A DNA stretch of 64,000 bases from Barnesiella sp. An55 (GTDB taxonomy: Bacteria; Bacteroidota; Bacteroidia; Bacteroidales; Barnesiellaceae), in assembly GCF_002161555.1 (NCBI RefSeq), contig NZ_NFHZ01000007.1:84183-148182 (forward strand). The letters are read 5' to 3'. The notes under the pieces are model-generated. The model made no database searches and was not told the origin of the DNA. It saw nothing but the letters and a program-made list of their open reading frames with translations. A program made the position numbers and the translations under genes. Shown one piece after another: positions 54,503 through 63,227 of this stretch; position 1 is the stretch's first letter, and every line of letters begins with the position of its first letter.

Positions 54503-57500
54503 TTAAATTGATTTTATTCTATTTTCAATGAATGTTATTTCCTCGTTAGTAAGATAATACTTTTCATAAAGCTGTCTATCTATTACCGTAATTGATTTAT
54601 TCCAGTTTATATCACTTTGATTACTAAAGTTTTGTAATGGAATAAATCTAAAGACATCTTGTGACACCTGCATAGTACCTCGACCAAAAAACAATAATGC
54701 CTTAAAAAAGTTTGTGCAAATGTATTTATAACAATTTTTCTGTTCTATCTCAGTGTCAAATGGCCCAATCAAAAGGAAAGTCTCTGTACAGACTGAGTTT
54801 TGTTCTCCTATGATGGTTTCAGGGGGATTGAAAGCATTTGTAGAATAACTGGTTGTAAAAAATAATTTATACTTGTTTACTGCTGCTTTGTTTTTTGTTA
54901 TAATTTCAGGTGAAATATATCCAATTGTCCTTCTTGCTCCTCCTTTAATTCCTTTAACACCATAAATTTTTACACACCCATAGAAAGGCTCCGCTTGTAA
55001 ATTAGACTGTGGATATCTTTCTGGCGAATTAAATAAATCTTTTCTGATTCCAAACGGCTGGGTTAATGAGACTATCTCCTTAAATAAGGAGCAATTTGTC
55101 GAAGTTTTAGCAATAATAGATTGACGACGGTTGTCACGTATAACGATATCAGAATTTCCATCGGATAAGAATCTTGTAGATACAAGAAACTCTTTATTTG
55201 CAGAAATATAAGTATAACGCAACTTGCCATTGTGTTTATTACTCCAAAGAAAATAACAGACTCCACCATCTATATGCTGTCCGTTAAAGCATTCGCCAGA
55301 ATCCTCATAATCATAGATGGATGCAATATGTTTATCTTCCATCATTTCTTTTCTGAATGGTTTGAGAACTGCTTTTCCTCCAATCATCCATTTTGAAGGC
55401 ATAATCAGGGAAAAGTATTCAGGTCTGATCTGTTTTGCTATCCGTACAAATATTTGGTATATAGGATTTGCAGCATCGTCAGATGCACCACTTCCATCAT
55501 TGATTTGGTATGGAGGATTACCGACTATAGCATTAATCTTCATGTCTTTGCCTATTAAGTCATGTACTTTTTTAATGAATAATTCTGATTGATTCTTTAC
55601 CTTGTTGACAAGATCTTCCGGAGCCCACATATTTATCTTTGCTTTATGAAACCCAACAAGCGTACGTTTGGTAATACTCTTAGCCATTGGAGTCTTACAG
55701 ATGACAAAGATGTTTTCAGCTATGACCTTGTTCCATACAGCCTGCTGCTCTTCTATTGTTTCTACAGCGAAAAGAGAAGCCTTTGCCCTTGCTCGGTAAA
55801 TGCCGTATGCCATATAGAGCGGATAAAGTCCGGATTTGGAATTGATTTCCAGAATACGGGATTCAGGAGAGAAAACTTCTGCGGTAACTTCTCCCTTGTC
55901 TATAAACCGTGGTTCAGAAATCACATTCTGATACTCCATGTCATAGAAGTTATAGCCTCCCAGACAATCTCCGAGATGCATGTTTACCACGCGCCACGGA
56001 GTAAGCACCGTTTCCTTGTCCGGATTACGGAAAGTACTGAAGATGTCCGTAATCCGTTCGATTCGTTCCTCTATACTCAGTTTGTCCGCGGCACGGGCCA
56101 TCGCACGGATTCGTTTTCCGGCAGCACAGAATATTTCCGGGTCATAGTATTTTTTGAAGCTGTTGAATTTCTGCTTGGTCACTCCCTTGGGCATGAACTC
56201 TTCCCACGACTGTGGGTCAATGAGTGAGGCGAAATTATCAATCGTGATTTCCTGATTCTCATCACTCAGTTCCGCACCATAAATCAACAGGGGCATACGG
56301 ATGGAGATGCCTCGGAGTATGGAAATGGCCGCTTCCCGGTTCTTGGTCTTCTTTTTCAGTTCTTCCAGCCGTTTCAGTTCTTCCTCCGTAAGTTCCTTCT
56401 TGGGTTTCTTTTCCAGCTTCTCCTTTTCCTCGTATTCCTCATTGTTCAGGCCTTGACTGTTGATGTCCACCTGGTTGGTCTTGGGCATGGCTTTGGTCTG
56501 GCCGATGATCTTTTTCAGGTCATCGAATTCTTGCAGTTCCAGATCATCCAGTTTCATCAGCTCATCGTTATACAGACTGTTGTCTTCAAACCCGTTACGG
56601 ACGACACGTTCCACATATACCCGTTTCAACTGTTCCAACATACGGGGTACATCAAAGCGGTTCATCTGTGAGCCCTCTATGGATATGATGGGACAGAAAT
56701 TGATAAACTCTCCCATGGCCTTACGGTCACTTTGTGAAGTTTTTCCGGCTTTGGCCGATATTTTGGCGGTTTCGGCTATCACTTTTAGGGTACGGTCAGG
56801 GGCAAAATCAAAAACGTAGCACTGCTCCTTCATCCGTCCGTTGATGGTGGCCGGTGTCTGTACGCGGAAGATGGTCTGCATATAACTGGATGCGGCTGTA
56901 TTATAGGAACCGGACAGCATGAATACGGCAGTCCATGCCTTTACACTTACTCCGGTCGTCAACCGTCCGCAAGAAAGGGTAATGGTCCGTGTTGTATCCG
57001 GATCTTTTCCGATAGCCTGTTCCACGGCTTCTAGGGCATCATGGCTCTCTTCATCCTTATCGCCGTCACCGGCTACATTGACCACCTTGAAATGCTGGAA
57101 CACCGGATGTGTCTGGAGCATGGCACTCAGTGCCCGTGCTTCCTTCACGCCGGGCACCATCCAGAGTGTATGGCGGAAAATATTTCGATATTCCTCGTTG
57201 GCATATGGATAAAAGCTGTCCTTGTCCTCCTTGGTAAGAAGATTCAGAAAAGCCCGCACATCTTTTTCATGACAGAAACCGCCAGCCTCATTGACTCGGA
57301 AAAATTCCCTGAAGTTAAAGGCGACATCCTCATCTACAAAGTCATGAAGCAGCCGTCCCAGATCGTAGGTATATATATTGAGTGTAGGCAGTGAAGCATA
57401 CGGATTGGGGTCACCAAAATGGAGCTCATCCCAGTTTATCTTGGCCCGTTGTTCCATCACATAATCCCATGTATAGATTTCATCCTCTTTGAAATCATCC

Positions 57501-58459
57501 AGCAGGTTGAATGGAGTACCTGACAGGCGTAATACTTTGGTCTGTTCCTTGACCAGCTCTCCCATAACCGCTTTACCCAGTTCGGTCTGGGTGCCTTCGT
57601 GCGCTTCATCAACGATAATCAGGTCCCAATCGGTAGCAAAAACCTTGTTATTCTTGTCAAAGTTACCACCTACAAGTTCAGAACCGCGCAAATCCTGCAT
57701 GGAGGCAAAATAGACATAATGCAATCCGTGACTTTCTGCCTGCCGTTCAAGACTGTCGTAACTTTCCCCGTTGTTCTTGGAACCGTATGCAAAATCCTTG
57801 CGGTCGTAAAATATCTTACCGAAATCCTCAAACCATCCGGCATCCACCACAGGACGATGAGTCAGAATCAAAGTACGCTGAAACTCCATATCCTTGACAA
57901 CCTGTAGGGCAGAAAGTGTCTTTCCGAAACGCATCTTTGCGTTCCAGAGCATCTGGTTGCCTTTCTTAAACTGCTTCTTGGTCTTGTTGATGGCTTCCTG
58001 CTGTTCCGGCCGGAATACAATCGGGGAATATTCACGGGTAACTTCCGCTGATGAAAGGGAACTCCGCCCTTCCTTGACAGCCGCAATGGCACGCTTGACT
58101 GTTTCCAGATCGGTGATGAACCATTCATTGGCCTTGTTGACTGTATCGAATACTTTCTTTTTGATACCGGAGCGTTCCAAGACATTGTGTACCTCTTTGT
58201 CGTTGAACGAACGAAGTCCGCCACGGTTATAAACGGTCAGTTCCGTATATAGCAGATCGTATGCGATGCCTGCCGTCTGTGTGTACTGGTTGATACGCTT
58301 TCTTGCCGCTTCATTGAGCGCCTTGCTGTTAGGAGACAGACCGAACACGTTTTCATCCTCACAGGTAGCCTCGCCAATCTTTAGGCATCCACGGTGTGCC
58401 GCATCATTGATACGGAACACATAGATCAGTTTTAGTTTCAGGGACGATGTGAATCTCAT
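54503..58459 (-). CDS. Restriction-modification enzyme: GIY-YIG-like + SF2 helicase + Eco57I-type methyltransferase
   Basis: 1318 residues. N-terminus (about 10-60) resembles GIY-YIG nucleases (LIYVFRINDAAHRGCLKIGE). The SF2 helicase follows: motif I NAKMRFGKTLSA (about 175), motif II IIVDEAHEG (about 285), motif III LRLSGTPFN, motif VI QTIFRVQTPA. Then a charged linker (about 690-720), a degenerate SAM-binding motif (RILEINSKSGLYPLYM), the N6-adenine methyltransferase motif NAIVGNPPYQI (about 981), and a C-terminal target-recognition region. Overlaps the partner gene by 4 bp. The last third is far more AT-rich than the rest (17/60 G+C at 54541-54600 against 33/60 at 55981-56040), as if the catalytic and recognition end had been exchanged. 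Confidence 0.82.
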   Translation of the reverse strand: MRFTSSLKLKLIYVFRINDAAHRGCLKIGEATCEDENVFGLSPNSKALNEAARKRINQYTQTAGIAYDLLYTELTVYNRGGLRSFNDKEVHNVLERSGIKKKVFDTVNKANEWFITDLETVKRAIAAVKEGRSSLSSAEVTREYSPIVFRPEQQEAINKTKKQFKKGNQMLWNAKMRFGKTLSALQVVKDMEFQRTLILTHRPVVDAGWFEDFGKIFYDRKDFAYGSKNNGESYDSLERQAESHGLHYVYFASMQDLRGSELVGGNFDKNNKVFATDWDLIIVDEAHEGTQTELGKAVMGELVKEQTKVLRLSGTPFNLLDDFKEDEIYTWDYVMEQRAKINWDELHFGDPNPYASLPTLNIYTYDLGRLLHDFVDEDVAFNFREFFRVNEAGGFCHEKDVRAFLNLLTKEDKDSFYPYANEEYRNIFRHTLWMVPGVKEARALSAMLQTHPVFQHFKVVNVAGDGDKDEESHDALEAVEQAIGKDPDTTRTITLSCGRLTTGVSVKAWTAVFMLSGSYNTAASSYMQTIFRVQTPATINGRMKEQCYVFDFAPDRTLKVIAETAKISAKAGKTSQSDRKAMGEFINFCPIISIEGSQMNRFDVPRMLEQLKRVYVERVVRNGFEDNSLYNDELMKLDDLELQEFDDLKKIIGQTKAMPKTNQVDINSQGLNNEEYEEKEKLEKKPKKELTEEELKRLEELKKKTKNREAAISILRGISIRMPLLIYGAELSDENQEITIDNFASLIDPQSWEEFMPKGVTKQKFNSFKKYYDPEIFCAAGKRIRAMARAADKLSIEERIERITDIFSTFRNPDKETVLTPWRVVNMHLGDCLGGYNFYDMEYQNVISEPRFIDKGEVTAEVFSPESRILEINSKSGLYPLYMAYGIYRARAKASLFAVETIEEQQAVWNKVIAENIFVICKTPMAKSITKRTLVGFHKAKINMWAPEDLVNKVKNQSELFIKKVHDLIGKDMKINAIVGNPPYQINDGSGASDDAANPIYQIFVRIAKQIRPEYFSLIMPSKWMIGGKAVLKPFRKEMMEDKHIASIYDYEDSGECFNGQHIDGGVCYFLWSNKHNGKLRYTYISANKEFLVSTRFLSDGNSDIVIRDNRRQSIIAKTSTNCSLFKEIVSLTQPFGIRKDLFNSPERYPQSNLQAEPFYGCVKIYGVKGIKGGARRTIGYISPEIITKNKAAVNKYKLFFTTSYSTNAFNPPETIIGEQNSVCTETFLLIGPFDTEIEQKNCYKYICTNFFKALLFFGRGTMQVSQDVFRFIPLQNFSNQSDINWNKSITVIDRQLYEKYYLTNEEITFIENRIKSI

Positions 58460-59490
58460 GCTTCTTCATTTATGAGGTCGATAAATCGGATTCGTTTCCC
58501 CTTTTTGCCTGTTGCCTTGTCTGTAGCCCGCCAGTCCTTGATAATGCAGTAAATGCCATTGTGCTTGGCCAGGTCATTTTTCAGACAGCCCTCGCACGGT
58601 TCCCGTCTTTCAATCGTACCGAACAGGCCCAGTTCCGTCCGTACACGTTCTCCGCAACTGTCCGGAACAACACCTTTCAGTCCGTCCATCTGCCATACAT
58701 TCCAGGAGATGATATAGGCTATATGGTTGATGGATTTAATTTGTGGATCTTTACCGAACTTGTTCCGGTAATATTCGATGAAGGATAAGAGAAGGGCTTC
58801 ACGGGCAAGAAGAAGACTGTCACCCTGCCATTCATAGGCGTAGATGCTTCTGTAAGCATCCTTGGCTGCCTCCAGCCATTCACGCGTTGTCGCAGTATTC
58901 TCACTGACAATACGGAGCTTACGGTCAAGCAGGCCGATACGTTTCTCCACGGGAATGAATGTTCCGGTAGTCGTATCATACCTGCTTACCAGATAAGGAG
59001 CTTCTCCACAGGTGATTTCCAACCGGTTTTCCCGTACATAGTCTTTCCATGTCCTGCCTTCAGGAAAAGCAATCTTATCCGGATTGATTTCCCATGAATG
59101 TGTACCGTCTTTAGATGTCACTTCATGGTTAAATACATCCTTTCTGCCAAACCAAGCCTCGTCAATAAGGTTGTTCTGGGCATTACATATCCAGGACGGA
59201 GTAAATACCTCCGCCATTTCCCGGGAACGTGTGCTTTGGGTATCCCTGTGTTTCAAAACACGGGGCATGACCACATGACCGTTCTCTCCGGTTATCAGCT
59301 CCGGAAGAATCTGCGATCCGTATTCATAACCTCTGCCGAGCGCTTCATAATCGGAAGTAGCCCAGAATATGTTACACTGTTTTCCTTCCTTGCTCGTTGT
59401 ATGATCTTTGAGCAAGGTATTCAGCAAGTCGGGTGAAAGTTCTTTCAGCTTGTTCTCCTGTATGTCGGCTTCTCCGGTCGTTCTCTCCAT
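58456..59490 (-). CDS. Partner subunit with a second methyltransferase-like core
   Basis: 344 residues. Motif X-like REMAEVFTPSWICNAQNNLI, motif I-like RLEITCGEAPYLVSRYD, motif II-like YAYEWQGDSLLLAREALL and a following IISWNVWQMDGL give the SAM-binding half of an Eco57I-type methyltransferase. No NPPY motif is present. A cysteine pair (EPCEGCLKND) near the C-terminus may bind metal. The protein therefore seems to complement the large subunit, which has NPPY but a poor motif I. First gene of the leftward RM operon; a purine-rich AAAGAAG precedes the ATG. Confidence 0.75.
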   Translation of the reverse strand: MERTTGEADIQENKLKELSPDLLNTLLKDHTTSKEGKQCNIFWATSDYEALGRGYEYGSQILPELITGENGHVVMPRVLKHRDTQSTRSREMAEVFTPSWICNAQNNLIDEAWFGRKDVFNHEVTSKDGTHSWEINPDKIAFPEGRTWKDYVRENRLEITCGEAPYLVSRYDTTTGTFIPVEKRIGLLDRKLRIVSENTATTREWLEAAKDAYRSIYAYEWQGDSLLLAREALLLSFIEYYRNKFGKDPQIKSINHIAYIISWNVWQMDGLKGVVPDSCGERVRTELGLFGTIERREPCEGCLKNDLAKHNGIYCIIKDWRATDKATGKKGKRIRFIDLINEEA

Positions 59491-59537
59491 CTTCTTTCTG
59501 TGCGTAAAGGGGATGAGAAAGTCCCGGTGTCTGCGTC

Positions 59538-59554
59538 TTTCTTAGACAGAGGGA
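59538..59554 (+). repeat. Inverted repeat, left copy
   Basis: TTTCTTAGACAGAGGGA, 17 bp, an exact reverse complement of 59700-59716. Flanking bases do not match, so the repeat is exactly 17 bp. Confidence 0.9.
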
Positions 59555-59655
59555 GATTTCGGGCTATAAGGCTGATTTGCTGATGAATTATATGTAGAGT
59601 TGCTAAACAACAGTTGAAATTCAATGACTTCCGGATGAAAATCCAACGGCCGGAA

Positions 59656-59687
59656 TTGCAGGATTTTCAATAAAATGTATAACTTTG
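59656..59687 (+). promoter_or_regulatory. Promoter inside the invertible segment (now facing away from RM)
   Basis: TAACTTTG at 59680-59687 with ATTG at 59655-59658, 21 bp apart, close to the Bacteroidetes consensus. The expected start (about 59694) falls just inside the right repeat, the usual layout of invertible promoters in Bacteroides. Confidence 0.7.
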
Positions 59688-59699
59688 CGCAAGAGTGAG

Positions 59700-59716
59700 T
59701 CCCTCTGTCTAAGAAA
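59700..59716 (-). repeat. Inverted repeat, right copy
   Basis: TCCCTCTGTCTAAGAAA, the exact reverse complement of the left copy. Confidence 0.9.
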
Positions 59717-59745
59717 TGAATGCTTTTGCTAAACGTTCTCCAGTC

Positions 59746-60948
59746 CTACAGACTTTTCAGAATTTGTGCGTTGGCTTTGTCCACTACGGAGTTATCCAAT
59801 GAGGCCAGATAAATTTGTGTAGTCGCCTCGGAATCATGTCCCATTCCTTCACTGATAACCGAAATCGGAATGTTCTTGCCTTTGGCTGCGCTTGCCCATG
59901 AATGACGGGCACAGTACATACTCAGAGGAACGGATATATCGGCCAGTCTGGCTATTTCTTTCAGGTTCCTGTTTATTCCAGACATGACATTCCTGTAATG
60001 CTTGTGCGTATCCTTAAAAGGATATTTCAATACCGGCAAAAGATAAGGACTGAGGCTGTCTTCCAGGTATTTGCCGACAATTTCCTGCATACATTTTTCC
60101 CACCTGATAACCAGCTGCTGCCCGGTCTTTCGTCTGCGATACGATAAAAATCCGTTCTGAAGATCTTTCTTTTTCAGGTGAGCCATATCTATGAATGACA
60201 TGCCACGGGTATAGAAGCTGAACAGGAACATGTCCCTTGCAAATTCCAGATTAGGCTGTAAGGACAGATCCAGATTCTTCATACGCTTGATGGCGGATAA
60301 GGGAACGGCACGCTTGACGGTCTTGTCCACTCCCGTATAGACATGCCTGAAAGGATTGCCTTGTTCCATCAGTTCTTTTTCCAGGGCACGGTTATATACC
60401 GCCCGAAGGATACGCATGTAGAATGAACTGGTATTCCGTACGATACCTTTTCCATGAAGGTAGGCTTCATAAAGCTGCATCAAATCCGAATCAATTTCGG
60501 ACAGCAGAACATCCCTGTCTCCTCTGAACTGCATGAAACTTTTCAGAGTGCAGGAATAATTTTCAGCCGTGCGTATCTTGCCCATCTGTTTGAGACGGGC
60601 TATGATGCCCTGCATGAAGTTGAAAAGCGACTGTCCCTCTGTGTTGCTTTGAAAAGAAATGACAATATCATCTGCCGTATATCCGGCTTTCCGGTTATCC
60701 AGTTGTCGGATAATCATGTCCAGCCGCTTTAGGTCCCATTCCATGCGTTCCTGCACGGAAAGGAGCAGATTGCTTCGTTCCGAACTACCGACAATGATAC
60801 AGCTTCCTGCTTCGTTCCATTCATCCGTAAATATCCGGTAATCCGTCTTTAACTGACGGATTACACGGTTCTGGATAATCTGATAATAGACGGTACCTTC
60901 CTTTCCTTCTATGGTGGAAGGTCTGAATTTCACTTTAACACTGGCCAT
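59746..60948 (-). CDS. Tyrosine recombinase, probably a DNA invertase
   Basis: 400 residues. An N-terminal arm-binding domain (VKVKFRPSTIEGKEGTVYYQ), a SAM-like core-binding domain (about 110-215) and a catalytic domain with Arg in FSFYTRGMSFIDMAHLKK, a Lys region (RRRKTGQQLVIRW), YCARHSWASAAKGKNIP, the His in SEGMGHDSEATTQ and the nucleophile Tyr in IYLASLD. The sequence closely resembles, from memory, Bacteroidales tyrosine-type DNA invertases that sit beside invertible promoters. It could instead be the element's integrase. It follows the membrane-protein gene by 1 bp, so it shares the mobilization transcript. Confidence 0.88.
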   Translation of the reverse strand: MASVKVKFRPSTIEGKEGTVYYQIIQNRVIRQLKTDYRIFTDEWNEAGSCIIVGSSERSNLLLSVQERMEWDLKRLDMIIRQLDNRKAGYTADDIVISFQSNTEGQSLFNFMQGIIARLKQMGKIRTAENYSCTLKSFMQFRGDRDVLLSEIDSDLMQLYEAYLHGKGIVRNTSSFYMRILRAVYNRALEKELMEQGNPFRHVYTGVDKTVKRAVPLSAIKRMKNLDLSLQPNLEFARDMFLFSFYTRGMSFIDMAHLKKKDLQNGFLSYRRRKTGQQLVIRWEKCMQEIVGKYLEDSLSPYLLPVLKYPFKDTHKHYRNVMSGINRNLKEIARLADISVPLSMYCARHSWASAAKGKNIPISVISEGMGHDSEATTQIYLASLDNSVVDKANAQILKSL

Positions 60949-60949
60949 A

Positions 60950-61429
60950 TCAATCGGATTCAGATTCTACCTGTAACTTAAGTTTCTCTTGCATCAGGCT
61001 GTCGGAAACAACTTTCAGCTCGTTTTCGTACTCGTCAGCCTGTTTTCTGACCCATTCGATGGCCTTCTCGTCACGATGAATATCGAAAACCTTGTTCAGC
61101 CAGAGAATATCTTCCGGAGTACACCCGCTCCAGGAACGGATGGCACGGAACTTCATAGCATCGTCTGCATATTGCCGGTTGGACTGCCAAAGTCTGATAT
61201 TTCCCCATAAGGACAGGCTGCATACCACTCCCATTCCGACCAAAAGAGAAAATACTTTGCTTGACCTGATGTCAAAACTATGCCGGTGAATATGCCTTAC
61301 ACATGTCGGGATCACTTCTTCTGCCTGTCCGTCAGTAGGTGTTCCGGCCTTCTGTTCCAGCTTCCCGTTTATCATCTCAATTTTGTTCTTGATTTCTTCA
61401 AACAAAACATATACATTGTCTTTTTCCAT
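60950..61429 (-). CDS. Membrane protein of the mobilization operon
   Basis: 159 residues. A short N-terminal coiled coil (FEEIKNKIEMINGKLEQK), one membrane segment (VFSLLVGMGVVCSLSLW) and a C-terminal helical region (ADEYENELKVVSDSLMQEKL). Proteins of this shape often follow the relaxase gene in Bacteroidetes mobilizable elements; the function is unknown. It sits 3 bp after the relaxase gene and 1 bp before the recombinase gene. Confidence 0.65.
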   Translation of the reverse strand: MEKDNVYVLFEEIKNKIEMINGKLEQKAGTPTDGQAEEVIPTCVRHIHRHSFDIRSSKVFSLLVGMGVVCSLSLWGNIRLWQSNRQYADDAMKFRAIRSWSGCTPEDILWLNKVFDIHRDEKAIEWVRKQADEYENELKVVSDSLMQEKLKLQVESESD

Positions 61430-61432
61430 ACT

Positions 61433-62353
61433 TTACCATCTTATTTTACGTTGTTTTTTCTTTTTCTTCTTTCTCAAATAATCGTCCGGATAACCTTCAG
61501 GTTGTTCCGGTTGCGGGTTAGGTGTGAACAGACCTAAAGAACCGCTGTATAATTCATAGCCATGCGGTTCCTGTTGCCATGTTGGTTCACTCTGAACCAC
61601 CACCTGTCTATGGGTTTCCGAATGTGACGGTGTCTTTAACGCGGCATCTATTTTGGAATAGCTGAACTGCCTGTCAATTTTGGAACCGCTGAAGGAATAG
61701 CCGTTCATGATGAACACGATACCCTGTATTTCATCCGAATTTCCCTTGTATTTGAACCGTACATCCACTCCCTTTTCGTTTAATCCGGCAATCAGCTCCT
61801 TCCAGTTATCAGATCTTCTGACTTCCGTTTTAAGCAGACTGTAAAGTTCATACTTTGTCTTGTCCGGTTCTCTTAAGCGTTCAGTCTTGACATGATCCTT
61901 GCCTTTGGCCATGTGCAGACCATATTTCAAGGTCAGTTCCTTGCAGATGCGTGCACTCCGTAACCGCTCGTTTTTGTCGGATATGGTCCTGCCATCATTG
62001 TCTATCCGGTTGTAGGCGATATGTATATGAGGATGCTCCTTGTCGAAATGTCTGGCTATAAAGAACTGTGTGTTCCTTATGCCCATCCGTCCCATGTATT
62101 CCAAAGCTATTTCTGCCATAATCCGGCTGGTCAGCCTGCTTTCATCCTCTTTGGAAAATCCCAGTGCAATGTGTCCGACCGGTCTGGATACTTTCGGATT
62201 CATGCCGGCCTGTGCTTCGAAAGACTTTGTAATTGTGGCAACATCCTCAATAAACAAGTCGGCATGTGCGATAATCCTGGCATCCTTTTTACTGTCAATG
62301 ATATAGCCGGTAACCTCACGGAATCCGCTTCCCTTTACAATCTTGGCAATCAT
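61433..62353 (-). CDS. Relaxase / mobilization nuclease
   Basis: 306 residues from the ATG at 62353, which overlaps the MobC-like stop by 4 bp and gives the family start MIAKIVKGSGFREVTGYIID. The relaxase metal-binding motif is HPHIHIAYNRID, preceded by FFIARHFDKE. Nicks oriT and pilots the DNA strand in conjugative mobilization. The C-terminus ends in a lysine-rich stretch (LRKKKKKKQRKIRW). Confidence 0.88.
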   Translation of the reverse strand: MIAKIVKGSGFREVTGYIIDSKKDARIIAHADLFIEDVATITKSFEAQAGMNPKVSRPVGHIALGFSKEDESRLTSRIMAEIALEYMGRMGIRNTQFFIARHFDKEHPHIHIAYNRIDNDGRTISDKNERLRSARICKELTLKYGLHMAKGKDHVKTERLREPDKTKYELYSLLKTEVRRSDNWKELIAGLNEKGVDVRFKYKGNSDEIQGIVFIMNGYSFSGSKIDRQFSYSKIDAALKTPSHSETHRQVVVQSEPTWQQEPHGYELYSGSLGLFTPNPQPEQPEGYPDDYLRKKKKKKQRKIRW

Positions 62354-62715
62354 AGCAGGATATGGTTCAGCAGTTCTTCGATTCTTGCCACCTGTACACG
62401 GCATTCCAGCTTTTCCGTATCGAAACCTCCGGCATTTGCCTTATGAGCCAGCTGGTTCAGATTGTTTGCCATACCGCATAGCTTACGGATATAGTCGGAA
62501 TGTTCCGCTGTAAGTCTTTGCCGTACATATCCCTTACGGAAACATTCCCTCAGGTATTCGCTTGCCGATATGCCTGCGCTTCTTGCCCTGCTTTTCAGCG
62601 TGTAGTAATCCGGTGTCGCCAGTTTCACGGTAACACGGTATTTCAGTTTGTCGGCCGTACTCTTGGGAGGACGGCCGCCCTTGTTGTTTCGTTCTGTATT
62701 CTGTTTCTTTTCCAT
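62350..62715 (-). CDS. MobC-like relaxosome protein
   Basis: 121 residues. The N-terminal GGRPPKSTADKLKYRVTVKL is a basic, ribbon-helix-helix-like region. Then SAGISASEYLRECFRKGYVR and LCGMANNLNQLAHKANAGGF, the MobC signature. Helps the relaxase bind oriT. First gene of the leftward mobilization operon. Confidence 0.85.
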   Translation of the reverse strand: MEKKQNTERNNKGGRPPKSTADKLKYRVTVKLATPDYYTLKSRARSAGISASEYLRECFRKGYVRQRLTAEHSDYIRKLCGMANNLNQLAHKANAGGFDTEKLECRVQVARIEELLNHILL

Positions 62716-62790
62716 CTGTTGACTATTGTATAAAATGAATGTACTGATTAGACCAGCGGGATGAACCTCTCACTGCGTCCAGTAATGGGA

Positions 62791-62826
62791 GCAAGCGGTT
62801 TCGGTCTGCCCGAAACACAAACTTGC
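62791..62826 (+). other. Candidate oriT hairpin
   Basis: GTTTCGG (62798-62804), loop TCTGC, CCGAAAC (62810-62816), framed by GCAAG (62791-62795) and CTTGC (62822-62826). It lies 75 bp upstream of the MobC-like gene, where a transfer origin is expected. Confidence 0.45.
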
Positions 62827-63177
62827 CCCACTAAAAACCAGAATCCCGCTATTTTGAGCAGCTCTGAATATGCCCTCTATAAATTCGGGAGAAATAATAC
62901 CGTTGTCTGTATCATCTTATGGAGGGGACAGGCCTGTTTTTCCGTTTCTGTTCATAATGTATTTTCTCATTTTGTTTGCCATGTTCCGATATATCTCGGA
63001 ATGAATTGTCTGGCAAAAAAAGAATATAAGTTTCCAATAGTCAAACAGTTGGTCGGGATGTGGCAACAATGTGGCCTGTTGCAGTTTGCATGAAGGGCAA
63101 TCGGTGTGGAATGCGGTATTTTTCCTGTTTGATGAAACAATGAACCGGGGAGTCAAACAGTTACTGATCTATTGACT

Positions 63178-63227
63178 TGAATATTTACTGACTTAATGTC
63201 GTATTGTCGTACTGTAGTAAATATTCA
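63178..63227 (+). repeat. 12-bp inverted repeat enclosing three 8-bp iterons
   Basis: TGAATATTTACT (63178-63189) and its exact complement AGTAAATATTCA (63216-63227). Between and into the right arm are TGTCGTAT, TGTCGTAC and TGTAGTAA in tandem (63197-63220). A protein-binding or origin-like site of the element. Confidence 0.6.

Larger units (their letters stand above)
59538..59716. other. Putative invertible promoter segment upstream of the RM operon
   Basis: 179 bp: a 17-bp repeat, 145 bp of interior, and the exact inverted 17-bp repeat. The interior contains one promoter, reading rightward toward the right repeat, away from the RM genes. No TAnnTTTG box facing the RM genes was seen on the minus strand of the interior. 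Flipping would place the promoter about 70 bp before the RM ATG, reading into it. A tyrosine recombinase gene ends 30 bp to the right. Confidence 0.75.

Noticed and set aside
62761..63093. 110-codon plus-strand frame upstream of the mob genes
   Set aside because: Unusual composition, no domain, and overlaps the candidate oriT hairpin.
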